Below are positions 36,501 to 47,800 of a DNA stretch of 64,000 bases, piece after piece. The number at the start of each line of letters is the position of its first letter. The stretch's first letter is position 1. Both the position numbers and the translations under genes were made by a program. This DNA is from Asterias rubens (Eukaryota > Echinodermata > Asteroidea > Forcipulatida > Asteriidae), in contig NC_047073.1 in assembly GCF_902459465.1 (NCBI RefSeq), forward strand, positions 5,828,001-5,892,000. The letters run 5' to 3'. The notes beneath the pieces were generated by a model that saw only the letters and a list, made by a program, of their open reading frames with translations, ran no database searches and was not told the DNA's origin.

Positions 36501-39500
36501 TATTGTTGATGATGTAGTTGTCGCTGATGTTGTTGGTGGTGTTGTTGCTGACCATTGTTGTTGTTGTTAGTTTTTGCTGTACTCTCGTTCTTTCTCCCGC
36601 TGTTTTCGTGGTGTTTGTTGGTGTTGTTCTTCTGCTCATAACTCTTGCTGTTTTTGTTGTTGCTGCTACTGCTACTGTTGCTGTTGTTGTTTTTGTGGTG
36701 GTATTGGTTTTTTTTCTTTTCTTCTCACTCCTTTTGTTTTTGTTATTGATGTTGTTTATTGCTGTTTGTAGACGGGGAAGCTGTAGCCGAGATGCTTTGG
36801 TTTGAGCATCCACGCTTCGGTAACCCACTCAGTCGAGTCTGGACACCGCACGTTCTCTTCTCTGGCACGGACTTCTTCTTCAGGTTTGAGAAGATGGAGA
36901 TACCGGGAGGCAGGGAGCTTGAGGTCATCATCAGTGCACAATACTTTGCTGAGAAGCTCGTCTTGTCTTGGGTAGAAGGTAAGAAAACAAAAATCTTCAT
37001 CTGATGTAGGAATAATATCCTTGGGACGCAACAAGCTATATTTTACCGAACGATGATACTGTGTGACAAATGATTTGTAATAAATCGAGCTGACGATGAC
37101 TAGAGCAAGCTAACCGAAACATTGAGACCCGAACTCATACCGCAGAATTGAAGTTTATAACGAGAAGTCCACTTAATAAGCTAAAGTAGTAGTCCCCTGT
37201 CGATTGTCAACCTTCCGCACAGGTAATAGTAAGAAAGCAGGCCAGTTCTTCTAAGAACTGGGAAGTCTTCCAAATTCTGAAAATCTACTCCGCGGTAGTG
37301 AAATATAAAGCAAGACAAGTTCTCAAAAGAACATAATCTTCCTGGCAAGTAGACACATTACCGCAAACCAAATTTACTATTTATTGATTTGATACCCCAC
37401 GATGCAATGCCTAAAATTCCATAAAATGATCAAACTTTTTTAAAAGTTCTATTGCTTTGTTTTTTCTAGACCCTTCGTCCAGCTGGTCCGACCCTTCCAA
37501 GATTAAACACCGAGTCATTGAAGAAATCGTTGATGAGCGTTATTTTGATATCGAGGTGATTAGAGATAGTATTTTTTACAATCGAAACCATAATCGTCAT
37601 CAATTCTTTTCAAGTAGCATTTATATAACATCTTCCGTTGCGAAAAGATTACTGGAGAAATTAGTAAAATACTTAACATGGAAGGTCAACTAATTCAAAC
37701 TGACATTTATAGACAAGGAACATAAATTGGACCTCGATTTTGATAATCACTTGTCTTTTATTTATCTTTCTCTCGCCCCTTCAGCTTGTTGACCTAAATG
37801 CAGATGGACAATTAGATTTGCTGGTATCTGTAAATAGGTAAGTACGAACCATTTACAATCAAAATTCACAAATGTAGTTTTTATTCATTTTTATTGCCTC
37901 AGATTCTATGTCAGTTTAAACCATTTCTTGGTCATTTTGAAAATGTAACCGAGTCATATTGACCCAGAAATGGGTCAAGCTCAACTGGACTCTGAATCCG
38001 GGTCAATTTTGGCCCGGTAGCTTTGTTTAGAGTGTATGGAGCAGGGATGGGCTATTGTTGCCGGTCATGTTTTGCTGGTCAGAAGCTGTTAAACCTTAAA
38101 CTGTCAAAGACCAGTATCCTCACTTGGTGTATCCCAACATGCTCAATGCTATCTGAGTCCTTGGGAGGGGGAGGGGCAGTAGTGCTGAAGAGGGGGGAGG
38201 TGATGGCACGTGCACCTAGGATGGGATTTGAACATGTACGATAACCACTCACTATAATGTGCTTATTTTTTTCTCGCAGTGACAAAAATGGCAAGCTTGT
38301 AGCATATGAAATCCCACAAGATTTCCGCACGGGTGCATGGAAACGTCACGTGATCGCAGAGGGCTTCATACCGAGTAATATCATCATAACGGAAGGGAAC
38401 GGCTCGCCGGGGATTCCCCGCGCTTTCTATCCAGAACCACGTGGCGATAGGTAAGTTAGGATTTCACCTTTGACCTCAAATGGACTCAGTATACGAGAAA
38501 GGGTTGGAACTTGAGAAAAGGGTTGGAACTTGAGAAATGGGATGGCACGGTGCCAGTGAGCTCCAGCCGACATTAAAACTCTAAAAAATACATGGACTTG
38601 CCCTTAGCTCAATTAAGTGAATTTCAAAAAGTTTATCTAACAGGTGGAAGGGCATTATTTTCAGCTGCAACTGCTCTGCCAAATTTCGGCAAACAGTGAT
38701 GACGAGCACAGCAAGAGTGAGAAAGGATCCAAGTAGTCACCTTAGGAAGATGGGGGGTTAATAGGCTTGCTGAAGGCAACATCATATCCAAACAATTAAT
38801 CAAAACCAATCTCTATCTATTTCTTAGATACAAGCCCATGATTTTCCTAATATCTTAGATACAACAAGCCCATGATTCTCCTAATATCTTAGATACAAGC
38901 CCATGATTCTCCTAATATCTTAGATACAAGCCCATGATTCTCCTTATATCTTAGATACAAGCCCACGATTCTCCTAATATCTTAGATACAAGCCCATGAT
39001 TCTCCTAACATCTTAGATACAAGCCCATGATTCTCCTAACATCTTAGATACAAGCCCATGATTCTCCTTATATCTTAGATCCAAGCCCATGATTCTCCTA
39101 ATATCTTAGATACAAGCCCATGATTCTCCTTATATCTTAGATACAAGCCCATGATTCTCCTAACATCTTAGATACAAGCCCATGATTCTCCTAACATCTT
39201 AGATACAAGCCCATGATTCTCCTTATATCTTAGATCTAAGCCCATGATTCTCCTTATATCTTATATACAAGCCCATGATTCTCCTTATATCTTAGATACA
39301 AGCCCATGATTCTCCTAACATCTTAGATACAAGCCCATGATTCTCCTAACATCTTAGATACAAGCCCATGATTCTCCTAACATCTTAGATACAAACCCAT
39401 GATTCTCTTTATATCTTAGATACAAGCCCATGATTCTCCTTACTGGAGACGACGACAGCAATGTCTACCTGTTTGAGAGCACCTCCGACAACAATCCTTC

Positions 39501-39651
39501 TGTGTGGACCTACACCATGACGTCTATATTCTACGCTCAAGGAACCATAGGAGGACCAGTCGTCAAAGACATTGATGGGGATGGGTATGCAGAGCTCTTC
39601 ATTCCTGCCTACTCTGAGGGAACGCTCAATGTTTATACCTTCAAACCATAG
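33542..39651 (+). CDS. Secreted FG-GAP/VCBS-repeat protein, copy 2
   Basis: Tandem paralog of the preceding gene. Coding exons: 33542-33688, 34090-34237, 34852-34959, 35824-35952, 36772-36978, 37470-37555, 37785-37837, 38280-38450, 39420-39651; 427 codons with stop (426 aa). Exons 2-9 have exactly the same lengths and phases as in copy 1; only exon 1 is 6 nt shorter. The signal peptide is residues 1-18 (MRPDALLLLLAWVSLSQA), then WQLRKIETLD. Calcium-loop motifs are DMNNDGRID, DLNADGQLD and DIDGDGYAE, and the mature chain again has no cysteine. Intron 8 ends in a 31-bp tandem array that repeats the last splice acceptor and the first bases of exon 9. Only the final acceptor gives the full C-terminus. 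The function is unknown. Confidence 0.85.
34418..34789. mobile_element. TTAA-type MITE family A in intron 2 of FG-GAP copy 2
   Basis: A complete copy with TTAA at both edges and the usual central hairpin (one base changed). Unusually, about 40 bases of flanking DNA (ATACATGCTACACATTG and on) are repeated on both sides of it. Confidence 0.8.
35247..35603. mobile_element. TTAA-type MITE family B, intact reference copy
   Basis: Inverted ends AGCCATTGAACACTTTCGG and CCGAAAGTGTCAAATGGC next to TTAA. The interior has TCTCGATATCGAGAATTACG and AAGGGTGGGTTTTCCCGTTA. It shows the uninterrupted state of the element split at 12029-12757. Confidence 0.8.
36500..36771 (+). repeat. GTT/GCT-rich low-complexity tract ending at a splice acceptor
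   Basis: An imperfect trinucleotide tract dominated by GTT, GCT and TTT extends to the TTTGTAG acceptor of exon 5 in FG-GAP copy 2. The open frames across it (poly-Val/Leu or poly-Thr/Asn) are artefacts of the repeat. It replaces a normal polypyrimidine tract. Confidence 0.8.
37089..37430 (+). mobile_element. Penelope-like-element remnant with hammerhead-like core
   Basis: CTGACGA, a stem region (GACTAG...CTAACC), then CGAAAC match the hammerhead order CUGANGA, stem II, GAAA. Two changes in the right arm weaken stem II. The following sequence to about 37430 (CCTGGCAAGTAGACACATTA, then CCACGATGCAATGCC) recurs at about 19718-19775 in the SLC1 intron, as expected for a dispersed element. No reverse-transcriptase frame remains. 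Confidence 0.4.
38827..39419 (+). repeat. 31-bp tandem array of the exon-9 splice acceptor
   Basis: The junction unit ATATCTTAG followed by ATACAAGCCCATGATTCTCC is repeated so that, with the real exon start at 39420, there are 20 acceptors. Unit starts are spaced 31 bases apart, for example 38891, 38922, 38953, 38984. Eighteen of the 19 upstream copies keep the AG; one near 39263 reads TTATATAC. Variants alternate between TAATATC, TTATATC and TAACATC. Any upstream acceptor would read YKPMILL then I/T, S and a TAG stop. Confidence 0.95.
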
Positions 39652-40576
39652 CCTCAGAGTACTACAGTTTTTTATCCAAACCTGCTAAATATGCTTCTTC
39701 AATTCAAGTCCAGATTCAGTGATGCATGCGGTCGAAGAAAGGTTGAAATTGAACCCAAAGCTATTAACCCTATGAACTCCAATCCAAAGCTCTGCTACCA
39801 CAATTTTTGAATCCGGTTTTAGTTTGAAATGCAATCGAGGAAAGGTGGCGATTAAACCCAAACCTTAACCCTGACTCCAAGCCCAATGTTAACCCTGCTA
39901 TTAGAATTCTAGTCCAGTTTTACTGTTACAAGCATTCAAGGAAAGAATGAACCAAAGTGTATTAGGGTGTAATATTTTCTACCTAATTGTCAGAAGACAA
40001 AAAATAGGGGTTTGAATATAATATAATTAATAATAAAGTATAAGACAAATACCTATGATATATTATCATGCATCATTAAAAAATAAAACCCCAAGTGACA
40101 CACTAATGAACTAACTTTGATGCCATAATTTAATCCCTAGTTTTGAAACTTGATCGCCTGTATAATGTCAACCTCTTCCTCAATGAAACAAACAAATGGC
40201 CAATGTGAAAATTCAAATAAATAAATTCAGTTGGAAAGAATTTAAGTATTTAAATTATATCTAATATGACTCACCAGGGACCAAAAATGAGCAGGATACC
40301 AGTTACAAATTGTTCATGTCACATTGTATTTTGCTCGTCAACCTTATTCTCGTTAGCATAATTTCATTTCACTTTTATAGCTTATTTTTGTGAAATTGGG
40401 CCCCTGGTATAACATTTTTTTGTTTTAGCCTTAATGGCTTTGTCTTTTGATGTAGGAGTCCCAAAACAATTTAGGCTTCTGGGCGATCCCAAGACTAATC
40501 CACGAACGAAGTTTGGAGTTGATATTCTAAATCTCTCTTAATTTATCGCTCGGATAATGCTTGCACGCACAATTAC
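39652..40576. other. 3' flank of FG-GAP copy 2; no further gene
   Basis: AATAATAAAGTATAAG near 40029 is a good polyadenylation candidate for copy 2. A MITE-like segment at about 40283-40405 (ATGAGCAGGATACCAGTTAC, ending GAAATTGGGCCC) resembles one at 43498-43640. No coding exon is seen. Confidence 0.45.
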
Positions 40577-41235
40577 TAGTGCTGGGCGAATAGTGAAATT
40601 TTGGTATTCGGTTACCGCTGGCCAACTATCCGAAATTAACTGGATATTCGAATATTTTTTTTGCCGCTAGAGGGCGCTATTAAAAAAAAAAAAAAATAAT
40701 AATAATAATTAAAAGTATTTTTTTCCGCTAGAGGGCGCTGTTCGTTTGTGAATGAGATCTTATGGGCGGATTGATACTAGTTTTAGACAGTGTCACTCGG
40801 TTCATTCATAAAAATAACCGGATCTAATTTAAAGATGGCGATTTGCTTTTTCTTTTAATCGTGATCGACTCTACGTGAAGGAAAACTTTCGTAATCTTTG
40901 AACAAATTATGTCAGAAATGCCATTGTTTCAACTCTTCACGGAGGTGAGCATAGTTAAATACTTAATTTATGCTGTTTTATGCTGTCTTAATAGAAGTTT
41001 CATAAGGATTCAGACAAAACATTCCTATCAGCTGTCGCCCGACGTCCGCGGATATTCGGATATTAAGGAATATCCGGTTACTTGGTTGTACATGTATATT
41101 ACAGGACTATCCGGTTTATAAATAGGTATTCGAGCCCATTGCGGATGTCTGGTTAAGAAAAAAAGGCATTCGCGGTTACGGATAGGAAAACCTATTCGCC
41201 ATCAACCGGATATTCGAATAATTCGCCCAGGCCTA
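40577..41235. mobile_element. hAT-like non-autonomous element with 8-bp target duplication
   Basis: Inverted ends TAGTGCTGGGCGAATAG and ATTCGCCCAGGCCTA bound 659 bp. ACAATTAC is duplicated immediately outside (40569-40576 and 41236-41243). Subterminal copies of GGATATTCGAATA and GCTAGAGGGCGCT occur inside. An 8-bp duplication is the hallmark of hAT transposition. No intact transposase frame is visible. Confidence 0.75.
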
Positions 41236-41384
41236 ACAATTACTAACTTGCTTCGCCGGCAAGACATCAACAACAACTTACAACAAAATACTAAGTTAGA
41301 ACTTCATAAAAGTGATAGAAAAATAAGAAGATTATGGTGAAGAGTAAACAACAATTCAAAATCATCACAGATTGGCCGTAACCT

Positions 41385-41766
41385 TTAAAGGCACTGGATA
41401 CCTTGGTAATTGTCAAAGACCATTCTCACTTGGTGTATCTCAACATAAATTAATAAAATAACAAACCTGTGAAAATTTGGACTTAATTTGACATTGAAAT
41501 TACGAGATAATAATGAAAGAAAAAAACACCCTTAAAGCACACATTTGTGTGCTATGTGTGCTTTCAGATGCCTCAAAAAGCCTCAGGCCTTGAATCATTT
41601 AATGTTTTAGTGAGAAATAACCTCTTTCTAAAAAACTACATTACTTCAGAGGGAGCCGTTTCTAAGAATGTTTTATACCATCAACAGCTCTCAATTGCTC
41701 GTTACAAAGTAAGTTTTTATGCTAACAATGATCTGAGTAACTACCAATAGTGTCCATTGCCTTTAA
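41385..41766. mobile_element. TTAA-type MITE family A, complete
   Basis: TTAA at both edges, ends AGGCACTGGATACC and AATAGTGTCCATTGCC. The centre has an AAGCCTCAGGCCTT palindrome in place of the common GAGACCTCA stem. It lies just beyond the 3' end of PARS2. Confidence 0.8.
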
Positions 41767-41833
41767 ATGCAGCCTTAAGTTAATTTCACATTACCCCCTC
41801 AAACGTTGAGTTCCTGAGAAAATGGCCGGCAGG

Positions 41834-44800
41834 TCATACAACATCAATGGCTGCAATTGTCTTCAATAATTCACTTTTTGTGAGGTACTCGATTGTTCCT
41901 TGGCGGGTTGTGTGTAACTCATAGAGAGGCTGCTCTTCAAGTGCCTGTAAATGCAAATAAATAAATGAATAAATACTCGGTAAATAAATTATCGAGCAAT
42001 CCCAAGTTATTTTAAAACTTTCCAAGGCGCAGTTAATCAAAAACAAAACCGAAAGAAAACAGACACAACTAAATTAGTTTTTGAAAACCTGTGATATAAG
42101 ATAAGTTTTTGAATTTTGAATTTTGTGGTACAAAGACAAGATCTAAGATAAAGTGGTAGAGAGTTCCAGATGTGTGGCGCAGCTGATAAAAGAGACCTGT
42201 CACCCCAGGAGTGAAATTGATCACTTGGACACAATTGTTTGCTTGTTTTATTCAAATGGCGACCCCCAAAAATAGGACAAAATAGTGCCCTCAAGAGTCC
42301 TATTTTCCATTCAGAAAAACTGGGGGGGGGGGCAGTGTGTTATTTGATTTCTTGTACTATAACTATTTTTGTTTAGGGATTTGAAATGGTAGCTAGTAAA
42401 AAGAGTTCATTGATCAAATTAAAGGAACACGTTGCCTTGGATCGGTCGAGTTGGTCTTCGAAAAGCGTTTGTAACCATTTGTTATAAAATTTATATGGTT
42501 AGAAAGATGTTGTAAAAGTAGAATGCAATGATCTACACAAATATGCCTCAAAAATGCGTGGTTTTCGTTTTACCTCGTCGACTAACATGGTCGGCCATTT
42601 ATGGGAGTCAAAAAGTTGACTCCCATAAATGGCCGACCGTGTTAATTCGCGACGTAAAATGAAAACCGTGCAATTTCGAGTGATACTTGTGTGGATCATT
42701 ATATTCTACTTTTAAAACATCTTTCCAACCATATACATTTCATAACAAACGGTTTCAAACGCTTTTTTATAGACCAACTCGTCCGATCCAAGGCAACGTG
42801 TTCCTTTAATGCATACATGTATCCTTGAAAGGGAAGGTATACATTCTGAAATCACTTTTAAAATTAATGGCAATAAAAACATACTTAGCAGCTTTCAGGG
42901 GGGAGGGGTTGTAGAGGGGGCACCAAGCTTCTTCAAGAAAAAGAAAAACAATCTGCTTTTATAACATACTCTATAAGAGGTCCTAGCCTGTCAGCCCCTA
43001 CACTTATGACTCTGTTCACCTGAGGCAAACATCTCTCTGGACAGATGTGTGTTAGAACTCGGTACTTTCCCAATATTACTCGGGTGGGATTCGAACCCAT
43101 GCCCTTTGCAATTCTAGAGCAGTGTCTTACCAACTAGACCTCCGAGACTGCCCGGTAGCTAGAGGCAGTTCAAATCGTATTACTTAGCAGCGGATACTGC
43201 AATGTTTTAATAGATGGAAATTTGCAGATAATTAAACTTACTCTCTTTGCTAAAATGATGACATACGGGTAACCCAGCTTTTTTGCATCGGTGAGCCTGC
43301 GACCTATGGTCATGTGATCTCTGTCATCCAATAGCAGCTCATCCTGTAGTCTGGGGAAGGTATGAACAATATCATTGCACAACTTGTCAGCCAATGGGAT
43401 TGCCGCTTCTTCCTTGCTTTTTCTCTGTTGAATACCGAAAGTAAACAAAATAAAAATTAGTTGAGCTCAAAGCCTGGTTTACTTACAGTGGGTATTCTAC
43501 TAAGCACAAATGACCAGGATACCAGTCACAACATGTACATGTGAAATGGTAGTTTGGCTGGTAACCTTATTCTGATAAGCAGAATTTTGTTATGCTTAGC
43601 TACTTTTTGTGCTTAAGCAGCTCTTTTAAAATCGAGCCCTGGAGCAACAAAGTCCATGGCCACCAAAGCACCCATGGAAAACCAGACCTGCGAATGTCAA
43701 TGTACGGCGTTTCACGGCTGTTAAGAGCACTGGACTCAAACTCTAGTGTTTCTGAACAGCAGATTGTGTGTCCGAGTCCCAGTCGTGACACTTGTGTCCT
43801 TCAGCAAAACACTTAACCATGATGCTTCGTCCTTTGGATGGGACATAAAGCTGTTGGTCCCGTGTGTTGTGTAATGCAGGTAAAGAACCCAGTACACTTT
43901 ACATTGTAACGTACATGAAATAGCCCAGTGTACTTATTGAAAAGAGAAGTGGTTCGCCCCTGGTGTTCCTGGTTTGATTGGCAGCAGTTTGCGCCAAAGC
44001 ACCAAGTTAATCATTACATGGTGCTATGTAAAAGGAGTAGGTCTCCTAACTGAAACGTAGTCCCACATACCTTGCAGGTAAATACTGTATGTTAAAGCAC
44101 TATATAGGAAGCAAACAAAATTAATATCACAATTTACCTTGGGCGGAATGACATAAACTTGATAAGGAGCAATCAGTGAAGGCCATTGGATCTCTTGTTC
44201 TGTGGATAACACCTCTATGGATGCAGCTAGGATCCGTGTCACCCCCAGACCATAACAACCCATCTCAGTAAATCTTAATGAAAAACAGAAACACAATAAG
44301 TTTTTTGAACAAAACTGAGAAGGCCATGTGAATGATAAGCAATTGTTGTTTGTCCCAGTTCTGTTTAACCCTTAAACACCGATGTGTGCTAAATTCACTG
44401 GACACTATTGGTATTTACTCAAAAAAATTGTTAGCATAAAAACCTACTTGGTAACGAGCAATGGAGAGCTGTTGATAGTAAAAAAACATTGTGAGAAACG
44501 GCTCCCTCTGAAGTAACATAGTTTTTGAGAAAGAAGTAATTTCTCACTAAAATATTTGAATTGAATTCGAGACCTCAGCTGAGGTCTCGAATTCAAGGTA
44601 TCTGAAAGCACACAACTTGTGCGACAAGGGTGTTTTTTCTTCCATTATTCTCTCGCAACTTCAACAACCAACGAGTCAAAATTTTCACATGTTTGTTATT
44701 TTATGCATATGAGATACACCAAGTGAGAATACTGGTCTTTGACAACTTCCAAAGGTATACAGTGCCTTTAAAGGCAGTGGAAACTATTGGTAATTCAAAA

Positions 44801-47800
44801 TATTTATTAGCATAAAACCTTTCTTGGTAATGAGTAATGTGGAGAGGTTGATAGTACAAAACATTGTGAGAAACGGCTCCCTCTGAAGTAATGTAGTTTT
44901 CGAGAAAGAAGTAATTGTACACGAATTTGATTTCCAGACCTCAAGTTTAGAATTTGAGGGCTCGAAATCAAGCATCTGAAAGAACACAACTTCATGTGAC
45001 AAGGGTGTTTTTTTCTTTCTTAGTTATCTCGCAACTCTGACGACCAATTGAGTTCAAATTTTCACAGGTTTGCATTTATTTTATGTATATGTTGAGATAC
45101 ACCAAGTGAGAAGACTGGTCTTTGACAATTACCAATAGTGTCCAGTGTCTTTAAGCACTGTATACGAAGTACTTTCCAGAGTCCTGTTGGAAAAAAGCTA
45201 TGTAAATATCACTAGGATGGGCTTCAAACCAAGGACCTTTGCCATGCTTGAGAAGATTTCTTACCACTAGCTTGCCTGATGGCTTGAGGTAGTTTGAATC
45301 CTATATATTAGCAGCGGGTTATGGAACAATTTCAATAGAAGTAAAATTTGCATGAGGATAAGGAATATTATAAATGCTGTTTGTTTTTTACCCTTCACCA
45401 ATGTTGGGAAAATAATTAGTACACAATGCTTTTAAGCCATTGGACACTTTCTGAACAGAACAAAAATTAAAAGTTCACAGATTTACAAATAACTTACAGG
45501 GTTTACAGAAGGTAATGGTGAAAGACTTCCCTTGAAATATTATTCCATGAAATGCTTTACTTTTTGAGAAAACATTAAAACAATTATCAATTCTCGATAT
45601 CGAGAATAACAGATTTTTTTAAAACACATTTCATGACACGTGCGAAACAAGGGTGGGTTTTCCCGTTATTTTGTCCCGACTCCGATGACCGATTGAGCCT
45701 AGAGGTTTGTTATTTTATATATAAGTTGTGATATGCGAAGTGTGGGCCTTTGGACAATACTGTTTACCGATGCTGTGCGATTACTTTAAAGAAAAGCATT
45801 CGCTTGGTAATCACTCTTAAAATTAATGTCAATAACAACCTATACGATAGTCTTTAAAGCATTTTGAGAATCATTTCACCTTGAAATCAGCTTTTATCCC
45901 CTAAAATTTGAATCTGAAAAACAGTTCAGTCAGAAACCTTTCTCAGATTGTGTATTTCTATTGCAGATTATGCTTCCTGCATGGACATAACTGCTCAGGG
46001 TTTTCACCGATACCACAAAAACGCTACCACCTTTTTAAAATGAAATTTTCATTTTTTCATTTTCATAGTTTCCCATCTATTAAATTGTCATAGTTATATT
46101 AACAATATTCTACACTCTGCTGATCAGAAAAACCAGAGTTTGAGTCCGGTGCTCTTAGCCACTAGGCCATGACACGCTACAAAGCTATTCCAGGATAAGA
46201 TCAAAGAGGATAGGGACAGTTAATGTTACAAAATTAAAACGGGGGTGAAGGATCAGTGTAAAAATTAATCATAAAAGACATACTTCTTACTAATACTTCC
46301 TATTGGGTCCTGATAACTCGCGTTAAAGATCTTCGAGTATTTTGTCCCGAGTAGAAATGCGTGTCCGACTTCAATCCCTCTCTGTAATCTGATTTGACAA
46401 GCGCTCTCACTCAACCCACGTTGGCATGGTGGTCTGCTGCCCTCTGTTGGTGGATAAAACAGAAGTTAATGAAAAGGGAATTTGTGAATTTGTAAAGGAG
46501 TTAATCATTAAGGTCAGTTCTGATTGTTTCTGGACAGCTGGCTTTCTTTTAAAGATTTCACAAGCACATTAATAAAACTTTTTCTGCATTAGTGCCCCTA
46601 CCTGATGTTTCTCCATTAGCACCCAGTCACCCGCAGACCCTAGCCCTATATAGGACTCTTCCTCTGTACACAGATACAGAGTCCTAACTGTTAAGGCCCA
46701 TTTCTGGGGCGGAAAATTTTCAAAGCTTTATAACTAAAATCTTACCTGCAACAAGCCACTAATTTCAACAGATTCACATTCTATGGCGGCATACATTTTT
46801 CTGCGGTGGGTTTTGGTCCTCATATATTCCTCGCAAATCCGTCATTTTCGTGAAATAATGCAGCTCCCAACGTAAACAAATTTCCGTTGTGATCGTTTTC
46901 TCACAGTGTTGTCAGCTGCAGTACGTACGCGTAGACATTCGCGTGCAAGACGCAAGATGCAAGACCTATGAATTATTGGTCACAGACCGTATCTTGATTG
47001 CACAGGGTTAACACGCAAACGCAACGCAAGATTTGCGCGTCTTGTGTCTTGCGTATACACACGGCAGACTGGAGAGTACGAACACAAATGGGAATTCCTT
47101 AATGTTGGGAGCTGCATTATTTCATGAAAATGAACGGATTTGTGAAGAATATATGATGATCAAAACCCACCGCAGAAAAATATAAGCTGGCATGGAATGT
47201 GAATCTTTTGAAATTAGTGGTTTCTTGCAGGTAAGATTTGAGTTATGAAGCTTTAAAATGTTTCCGCCCCAGAAATGTACCCTGATATCCAGGACGTCAC
47301 TGTAGTACAATACGAAAAAGTAAGGCCGCCAGGGCTACAACAGTAACCGCAGACCCCTACTTGATTCTGCATTAGCACCCAGTCACCCCAAACCCCTACT
47401 GAGCTGCCTTGTTGATATAGGGGAGGCTCTTATTCCTAGGGTAGTTGGGTAGGGCTGAGCTACGCTGCCATATGGGTAGAGGGGAGGCTCTAATTCCTGG
47501 GGATGGGTGGTAGGGCTGAGCTGCCCTATGGGTATAGGGGAGGCTCTAATTCCTGGGGATGGGTGGTAGGGCTGAGCTGCCCTATGGGTAAAGGGGAGGC
47601 TCTAATTCCTGGGGATGGGTGGTAGGGCTGAGCTCATAGAGTTATATATAAGAACTAGAGGGCGCACGAGTGATGCTTCGTGCACAAATGCCACGGGACC
47701 GCAAAATGACAAGCGCGTCATTCTGCACGCGCGTTGAATATGAAATACACATTTGAGGTGGGTTTTTTTTAACGCTCACGCGATGCTGTTTGTTCAACTT

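Noticed and set aside
36406..36828. Long frames rich in Val/Leu or Thr/Asn on both strands
   Set aside because: They are produced by the GTT/GCT repeat. The true coding exon starts at 36772 in a frame set by the paralog.
46284..46305. Nearer GT donors for PARS2 exon 8
   Set aside because: Donors after GGAA or ATTA give phase 1 and break the frame into the GCYGLGVTR exon. Only the GTATGT donor below 46284 fits.
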